Shown: positions 32,189 through 39,700 of the stretch, piece by piece
How positions within the stretch are numbered: the first letter of the stretch is position 1
Layout: each line of letters starts with the position of its first letter
From: Thermoplasmata archaeon
GTDB lineage: Archaea; Thermoplasmatota; Thermoplasmata; Halarchaeoplasmatales; Halarchaeoplasmataceae
Assembly: GCA_003552585.1 (NCBI GenBank)
Contig: PUNK01000016.1
Coordinates: 1 to 41,686, forward strand
Reading direction: 5' to 3'
Length of the DNA: 41,686 bases
The notes under the pieces: model-generated
The model's database searches: none
Told to the model about the DNA's origin: nothing
The model's input: only the letters and a program-made list of their open reading frames with translations
Made by a program: the position numbers and the translations under genes

Positions 32189-33520
32189 ATGAATAAAAAG
32201 TTAATAGTCATAGGAAGTGGACCGGGTGGATATACTAGTGCAGTTTTAGCTGCAAAGAAAGGGATGGATGTGAAGTTGATAGAGAAGGGGGATCTAGGAG
32301 GTGTATGCACGAACCGTGGCTGCATACCGTCAAAAGCTCTTCTATCAGTGGCAGAAACTATCGATACGATAGAGGGAGCGAAACGTAAAGGTATCAAAGC
32401 TTCTTTGGAAGAAATCAACATGGGCAAGATACAGAAATTCAAAGAGCGAGCTGTCAACACATCACAAAGGGGCATAGAAAAACAGATCAAAGAAACAGGT
32501 GTAGAACTTATTACTGGAGAAGCTAAAATAGAAACCGACTCCACTGTGACCGTGAACGATAAGGTATTTGAAGCAGACTATATAATCGTAGCTACCGGTT
32601 CAGAACCAGCTGTACTCCCATTTTTAGATGTGGATGAACAGAACATATTGACAAGTAAAGGAGCTTTGCAATTAACTGATATCCCCGAATCTATGGTAAT
32701 CATAGGGGGCGGATATATCGGCATGGAACTTGCAACTGTATTCTCTTCCTTAGGAACGTCGATAACAGTTGTTGAAATGATGGATAGACTACTCCCAAAT
32801 ATGGATGTTGATATAAGTAAAGAAGCCCAAACGATGCTCAAACGTAAAAGGATAAAGATTCACACCAACACTGTAGTCAAAGATGTTAAGGGGGATGGAC
32901 CCTTTGAAGTGTTGATAGAGGGCGATGAAGAAGCACTAATTGAAGCAGATAAAGTCCTTTGCTCTATAGGTAGAAGTCCAACTCCTCCAGAGATGAACCT
33001 GGATATAATAGATGATAAAGGGTTTATAGAAACAGACGATTTTATGAAAACTTCAGTAGATGGAATATACGCAGTAGGAGACGTTAACGGTAGATCCATG
33101 CTTGCACATTCGGCTTACAAACAAGCAGAGATAGCGGTCAAAGATATGATCGGTGAAGAAACCCTAGGTTTCTCTGACTATCTAGTGCCTTCAGGGGTAT
33201 ATACTCATCCTGAGTTTGCTTCTGTAGGATCGACTCAAGAAGAGGCTGAAAAAGAATACGATGATATATCGATAAGCAAATTTCCTATGTCTGCAAATGG
33301 ACGAGGATACTCCACCGGGAAGCGTGCAGGCTTTGCAAAGCTGATATATGTAGACGATGATATATTAGGTATACATCTTGTATGCCCTTCTGCAACCGAT
33401 ATCATAATGGAGGGACTTTTAGCGATGGAAGGTAACCTTGGTGCAAAAAAATTGTCCGATATAATTCATCCCCACCCAACTTATTCAGAAGCCATAGTCG
33501 AAGCTTTACGTACTGGTTAG
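32189..33520 (+). CDS. lpdA: Dihydrolipoamide dehydrogenase
   Basis: This 443-residue flavoprotein reoxidises dihydrolipoyl groups with NAD. It has the FAD motif VIGSGPGGYTSAVLAA (8-23), the redox disulfide GGVCTNRGCIPSKA (Cys40, Cys45), the NAD motif VIIGGGYIGMELATVFSSLG, YAVGDVNGRSMLAHSAYKQ and the C-terminal HPHPTYSEA with the catalytic His-Glu pair. No E1, E2, glycine-cleavage or lipoate genes are nearby, so its partner complex is not known from this window. The upstream in-frame ATG 32150 is rejected because the residues are not family-like. Its stop codon overlaps the stop of the converging zinc-ribbon gene. Confidence 0.94.
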   Translation: MNKKLIVIGSGPGGYTSAVLAAKKGMDVKLIEKGDLGGVCTNRGCIPSKALLSVAETIDTIEGAKRKGIKASLEEINMGKIQKFKERAVNTSQRGIEKQIKETGVELITGEAKIETDSTVTVNDKVFEADYIIVATGSEPAVLPFLDVDEQNILTSKGALQLTDIPESMVIIGGGYIGMELATVFSSLGTSITVVEMMDRLLPNMDVDISKEAQTMLKRKRIKIHTNTVVKDVKGDGPFEVLIEGDEEALIEADKVLCSIGRSPTPPEMNLDIIDDKGFIETDDFMKTSVDGIYAVGDVNGRSMLAHSAYKQAEIAVKDMIGEETLGFSDYLVPSGVYTHPEFASVGSTQEEAEKEYDDISISKFPMSANGRGYSTGKRAGFAKLIYVDDDILGIHLVCPSATDIIMEGLLAMEGNLGAKKLSDIIHPHPTYSEAIVEALRTG

Positions 33521-36500
33521 ACACCCTTTCCTAACTTGACCAAACACTGTGTCTTGTTTACTGTTGCATCTCTGTAAGAACTGTTAATGTCCAAAGCCTG
33601 GTCATAGCATTCCAATGCCTTGCTGTAATCTCCCCTACGGAAAAAGGCGTTACCAAGGTTGTTCCATGAAACCTCGTATCCGGAGTCGATCTCCAACGCT
33701 TTCTTTAAACATTTAACCGCTAGTTTCTGCTCACCCATCCTACTGTATGCAGTACCTAAGTTATTCCATGTGGCTACACTTCCTGGAGCTATCTCTAAAA
33801 CCTTTTTGAAAGTGCGTATAGCTTTTTCATATTCACCCATATTGCAGAGTGCTAGACCTTTGCTGTAAAGGGGAAATTCAATGTCATCCTCAGGTGTTTC
33901 AACGGTTTTACTTTTTTTGACCGCCCTTTCGAAAGAGACCAACGCATCTTCATAATCTCCGTGGATAAGATGACGATGGCCTATCTCTATGTTCTCATAG
34001 AGTTCTGTTTCAAGGGATTCGCTTCGATACCAAGTGACAGTACTTCCTATCACTAATATCGACCCTAATCCAATTGACATTATTCCGGCATATCCAAGTT
34101 CGTTTATTTCATAAGCCCCACGTATCAAAATCGCGGAAGTGCATATAAGTAATAATACTATTCCACTCATCCATGGTAGATACTGGCGTATATCGATATC
34201 TAATATCGAGTGCAGCATCCAGAATATCCCTAGTGATACCGATATCAACCCTGCATTAACGATCAAAGGAAAGGATATCCTCAAAAAGAATTGATTAAGT
34301 GGTACGAACAAGGCCATCAACATAGCCAATATGAATCCTGCCCATCCGTAGTGGGGAAGCTTTTTAAATTGGTCTTTCAGATGATAAGATGTTATCAACC
34401 CAGATGAAAAGAATATACCCAAACTCACTACTAGAGCAAGTCCTACATAGAAAAATCCTTCTCCTTCTGTTTGAGTATATAATAGTAAACCGCTAAAGGC
34501 AAAAAGTGAAAGGGTCGATACAGGCACCTGATAATCTTTAACTCTTTTTATGATATTTCCAAGATAACTTTCTTCATCGATCAAAGAATCCAACGATTCA
34601 TCCGTGAAAACGGTATCATCTTTATCACTAATGATGCTCTCTATCCATCGATCTTCATCTTCTGATAATTTTTCTTCTTTCTTTATGGAAATTTGATCCT
34701 CTACTCCAAAACCACAGATACTGCATCCGTCACTTTCCATGTTCATGTAAGAATCGCATGATGGACATATCTTCCAATCCTCGTCATCTTTTTCTAAAAT
34801 TTCAATAGCTACTTCATCTTCAGCTTTACCCAATTTTTTATCTACACTTTCTTTTACGGTTCTACTGATCTCTTCAAGTGCTGCCGAAGCATCGAATTCC
34901 TCCTCTTCTTCTTGATGATCTATTTCATGATCAATTTCTTCAACTATCTCTGTTAATTCTTCATCACTTATACCTACATCGTCTTCAAAGTCTGGATCAA
35001 ACAAACTCTCGTCTGGACCTTCAAAGAAGTCTTCTTCGATCAGTTCTGACTCTGATTCCGACGTCTCTTCTTTGTATACCTCTTCTGTATATTCTGGTTC
35101 AGTGATCATCTCCTCTTCTTTTATGTCGTCCAACAAACTTTTCAATTCATCTTCTACTTCTATATCTCCTTGTAGTTCATCGATCTCAGGATCATCAAGT
35201 GTTAAAGGATCCCCTGGATCACCTCCACATATGTAACATTCCTTTTCCTCTTGGTGCATCAATGCACCACAGTTATCACATATCCTGAGTTCATCCTCAT
35301 CGAGAGATGTATCGTCTCCCGAGAACACCTTTTCCAGTAAATCTGAATCAAAAGAAGTTTCTTCTTCAATTAACTCTTCATCTTCTATGTTTCTTCTTGC
35401 AAGTTTGAGATCGCTACCACATAAACCGCATGTATCTGATGATGAATCAATGAACGCTCCACATGCATCACAGATGTATATTTTCTCTTCCTTAACACGT
35501 TCATCTGTCGATAATTCTTCGACCGAAGGAGCCTCAGACACCAAGCTACCACATATATTACATCTTTCCGTGTCGTCACCTCTAAAAGCTCCACACACCG
35601 TACATACTTCAATACCTTTATCGTCTTCTTGGTCCGAGACGGTATCAGGTATATCGTCTATACCCAGTGCATCGCTGAACCTTTTGGTGGCTTCCTCAAT
35701 ATCCCACGTCTCTTTATCTCTTTCTTGAAGCTCTCCTTCTTCGAACATATATCCGCATATCGAACAGCTAGACTGATCAGGTTCGTTGATGCCCCCACAG
35801 TTGCCACACATCTTTATATCGTGGCCTAAGGAAAGGGTTTGGATAGTTTCTGAAGACAAACCATACTCCTCTTCAAGGGTCTTTTCGATCTCTCTGTCTA
35901 ATTCTTTGAGTTCGTTTTTATCGATATCTAATTCATCATCATCTACCCACCCAAGATCTTCTTCGGATTCAGGTTCTTGGATATCTTCATCTATAACTTT
36001 TTGAAACCCTTCTTCTTCGATGATCTCTTGAACGTCTTCATGAGGCTCCTTATCCTCGGTTTCTACCTCATCTTCAAATAGATAACCACAAGAATTACAT
36101 TCCTTAACACCAGCACTCACAAAAGAACCACAATTTACACATAAAAAGAGGCCTTCCTCAGTCATCTTTTTGTCAGGATGCATCTGCCGTTCAACACTTT
36201 TTTCGAACTCCTCTTCATCATCAAGAACGAATCCACAGTGAGAGCATTCGTCAGCTTGAGCCGATATAAAAGAACCACAATTGTTGCATAGATATAATGA
36301 AGACTCCTCTTCTTCATTCTCCTCCTGGACAGGTGTGGATTCTTCAATCTCTATACCCTCATCTTCTTCATCCTCCATCAACGCTCCACAGTGGGAACAT
36401 TCTTCCGCATCAACTGAAACAAAAGCACCACAGTTACTGCATAGATAAACTCCTCCTTCCTCCTTTACAGACATCTCTAGAGTATCTATGATGTCCTTTG

Positions 36501-36759
36501 CTGTACTCTCACCGATCCCATCGACGGACAAGAAATTATCAATATCTGCTTTCTCGAGCTTTTGGATGTTATCTAATCCGGCATCGACTATATTTTTCGC
36601 TCTTCTACTCCCTACACCTGAGATATTAGTCAATGCCGTGATGATCTTCTTTTCATCGTCATCCATATCAGCTAACTTTGTTCCACATACCTTGCAATCT
36701 ACTCTGTCGGAACTATTCCTGTTACCACACAGGGGGCAGGAGATATGTTCTTCGCTCAT
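33517..36759 (-). CDS. Nine-zinc-ribbon, HhH, multi-TM and TPR membrane protein
   Basis: This 1080-residue protein is built from clear modules. A zinc ribbon CPLCGN...CKVCG (8-26) is followed by a helix-hairpin-helix domain (about 38-95, SGVGSRRAKNIVDAGLDN and DGIGESTAKDIIDTL). Eight more zinc ribbons follow, three of them near-identical in the form (Y/F)LCxNCGxF(V/I)SxxxxEC-xxCG, separated by long acidic linkers. The last, CPSCDSYMNMESDGCSICG, is at about 665-685. About six transmembrane segments (745-910) lead to four or five TPR repeats (920-1080, e.g. AWNNLGTAYSRMGE-type units). The zinc array and TPRs are probably both cytoplasmic. I know no function. It starts by ATGA overlap with the surface protein gene, so the two are probably partners. 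A comparable HhH domain occurs in the IleRS-derived protein. Confidence 0.85.
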   Translation of the reverse strand: MSEEHISCPLCGNRNSSDRVDCKVCGTKLADMDDDEKKIITALTNISGVGSRRAKNIVDAGLDNIQKLEKADIDNFLSVDGIGESTAKDIIDTLEMSVKEEGGVYLCSNCGAFVSVDAEECSHCGALMEDEEDEGIEIEESTPVQEENEEEESSLYLCNNCGSFISAQADECSHCGFVLDDEEEFEKSVERQMHPDKKMTEEGLFLCVNCGSFVSAGVKECNSCGYLFEDEVETEDKEPHEDVQEIIEEEGFQKVIDEDIQEPESEEDLGWVDDDELDIDKNELKELDREIEKTLEEEYGLSSETIQTLSLGHDIKMCGNCGGINEPDQSSCSICGYMFEEGELQERDKETWDIEEATKRFSDALGIDDIPDTVSDQEDDKGIEVCTVCGAFRGDDTERCNICGSLVSEAPSVEELSTDERVKEEKIYICDACGAFIDSSSDTCGLCGSDLKLARRNIEDEELIEEETSFDSDLLEKVFSGDDTSLDEDELRICDNCGALMHQEEKECYICGGDPGDPLTLDDPEIDELQGDIEVEDELKSLLDDIKEEEMITEPEYTEEVYKEETSESESELIEEDFFEGPDESLFDPDFEDDVGISDEELTEIVEEIDHEIDHQEEEEEFDASAALEEISRTVKESVDKKLGKAEDEVAIEILEKDDEDWKICPSCDSYMNMESDGCSICGFGVEDQISIKKEEKLSEDEDRWIESIISDKDDTVFTDESLDSLIDEESYLGNIIKRVKDYQVPVSTLSLFAFSGLLLYTQTEGEGFFYVGLALVVSLGIFFSSGLITSYHLKDQFKKLPHYGWAGFILAMLMALFVPLNQFFLRISFPLIVNAGLISVSLGIFWMLHSILDIDIRQYLPWMSGIVLLLICTSAILIRGAYEINELGYAGIMSIGLGSILVIGSTVTWYRSESLETELYENIEIGHRHLIHGDYEDALVSFERAVKKSKTVETPEDDIEFPLYSKGLALCNMGEYEKAIRTFKKVLEIAPGSVATWNNLGTAYSRMGEQKLAVKCLKKALEIDSGYEVSWNNLGNAFFRRGDYSKALECYDQALDINSSYRDATVNKTQCLVKLGKGV

Positions 36760-39700
36760 GTTGATTGACCCCCTATTATCTTTTTTATAAAATACGAGAC
36801 GGATATATTTTTAGTTTTTGCAGATCTATCTTCTTTATCGACACTTGGTTCAACATCCTCTTCTTCAATTTTTTCTCCATTCTCTTTCTTCCTTCTATAA
36901 CCGAACATCCCTATGAATATAGCAATTACGAAGATAACTGGAAGGATGGTATCTTCAAATTCAGATATGTTGGTTATATCGGTAGCAGAATCGGACACAT
37001 CTGGGTTCCTATCCGATGTCGCTGTCAAAGTAGTTACATCCTGAAATTCTCCTTCAGCATCACCCGGGATCTCTACAGCCAGAGTAACATCGAAAGACTC
37101 GTCCATCTTCAACTTTCCCGTATCGGGAGAGCCACTACCTGTACTGTCCCAATCTGGATCTACGTATTCCCAGTTTCCATCGCCTCCATAATCGATGCCC
37201 ATCACTGATCCGTCCGGTCCGTAAAGCGTTATGTTATAACCCAATGAGGAGCCAACGCTCAGCTCAAATATGTCATTCCCCCTTCCCGTATTTGTTATCG
37301 TGTGATCATAATATACAGTGTCACCGGCTTGTGCCTCTGATTCGTGGTCTGGAGAGACGTCAACACCTGAAGGGATCTGAAATGATGTGTCTTCATCAGA
37401 TGTAACATAATCATCGTCGGAAGCAAAGACTTCTGTTCGATATTCACCAACCTCTGCTTCGGTGTCAAGTTCATATGACCCCTCGTATGTGAGATGATCA
37501 TTTTCAGTCAGCATGTTTTCAACCAGATCCATCTCTTGTTCGATCAGCAATTCTCCATCCGGATCAAATATGCTCATGATGACATCGTCGACGTGTTGAG
37601 GACCGAATGGATTACTCACCTTGCTTCTAACTACCACCTCTTCTCCTGCAGAGAAATATCGAGTTGCTTCCGTTTCATTATATGTTATAACTTCATCCAC
37701 ATTAATATAGGTATCCGTATAAAACTCGATCCTAGAATCGTACTCGTAACAGTCAAAATTGATCTCTATCGCTTCGCTCGATGAAGCTATCTCCAGTTCC
37801 AAACTATCACCCGATGATAGTGTATGATCAGTGTTTATGGTGAAATCATACCACCCTTCTTCATCGAGCGGACCGATACCTTCTGAGCCTATCACTTCAC
37901 CCGAATCCATGAGCGTGGCACTCACCACTGGTTGATGTTGTCCTCTCGGTTCAGGAATGATATAAAGATAAACTTTTGCCTCTCCTTGTAAGGAGAGGTC
38001 ACTGTATAAAGAAGGCTCTTGAACGAATATATTTTCTTCACCATCTTCGATAGTCATAGAAGTAGGATTGTCATGCTGTTCTGTATCCATATAATCACCA
38101 TCGTGAAGATACAGTGTCTTCATGACCTCGGGTTTAGGTATCCTTGTAACCAGTGTTGCATCATCTGATACCTCGTCGTGATCTGCGGAAAGGGCGTATA
38201 TGGTAGTACTATCAGTCCTCCCTTCTTCGTCGGGTGTGCTTTTCCTTACAACGATCTCTTCTTCATAACCTGAAGGAACTTGGATATCGGGCATGCCAGA
38301 CCCGGTGGTGTCCCACTCCTCGTGTACCCAATCCCAAGTTCCATCCCCATCTTCATCCTCGGCTACATGTTCACCACCTATGTACAGATCCGTCGGCCAT
38401 CCTCGGGATGAAGAACCTGTATCTATTTCATAGTTATCGGCAATCTCTCCTATGTTCCAGATAAACAAGCTGTATTCCGCAGTTTCTCCTGGCTCAACGG
38501 TTTCATAATTATCTGGATAGATTACTACACCCACTTCAGAGGGTATCAAAAATTCAGTATGATCAATATCCTCTATCCCTTGTACATCATGTGTATTAAC
38601 TTCGATCTCATAAAGACCCGTTAGGGGATCATCTGGTAATGTGAAAGTGGAGCTGAATATCAGATAACCTTCTTCTTCATCTACCACCTCCATCTCGACA
38701 TCCTCCCACAGAGGCTCTCCTTCGGGATCGTAAACAGTCATGTATGCATCCGATATATATTGAGAACCAAGGGGGTGAGAAATCAAAGCTCTAGATTCAA
38801 CTATATCCCCCTCTTCGAACTCCTTGCTCTGCTCCCCCTCCTCGTCGTAGGTATCTAATTCATCGATCGATATAACCGTGTTAGTAGGTATGGATAATCT
38901 AGAGTCTCTTTCCTCACTGTTGTAATGGACTCCCATCAAAAGATTGCCGTCTTCACCTATTATCCTTGTTCTCAGAGTCAGTGCTTCTCCGGCTTCGAAT
39001 GTAAAACTATCTATATCTATATCTATAGAATACCATCCCTCATAATTTATTGGTGCGAGTGAATTCTGACCGACCACTTCATCATCGTTTAGGATCGTTG
39101 TTTCGAGACCAGGATTATGTGGTCCAGAGCCACTAGGGCTGAGATACAATCTTACGGAGACATAGGACGATATATTGAAATCATCTCTGAACGATCCAGA
39201 AACGAACTCTTGGATATCTTCATCATCCTTGTTCCTAAGTTCGATACTCTCTTCTTCATCACCCATCGTTGGTAAAAGTGAATCGTCTTCTCTCAAATAT
39301 AGAATTTGATCCTCAGATCTGTCTCCAGTCGATCTGGTACCATGGATGTTAGATAAATTTCCGATCGAGATTTCATCACTGTCCATGTGTGCTGGTTCGA
39401 ACCCCTCCTGTGCTGATCTTAGAGACGGATCGGTCCACGATAAAGGTGTTACTGAATCCATAACATCGTTCCAATCTGTTGTAACGTAGGTGACTTTGAA
39501 GTCTGGATCGATTTCAAGGTCTTCGAAGTTTATCGCAGTTTCCAGAGAGGTACGGTTCAAAGCCACATCCACCTCATCTACGTGCTCCCACTCCCAGCTA
39601 TTCCCGTTCCCAACATATCTGCTTACGTTTGAACTATAAACCTCCATATTTCTACCGGTCACGGTGATAACGTATTCAGCTCCCAAATTGCCTAAGTAAG

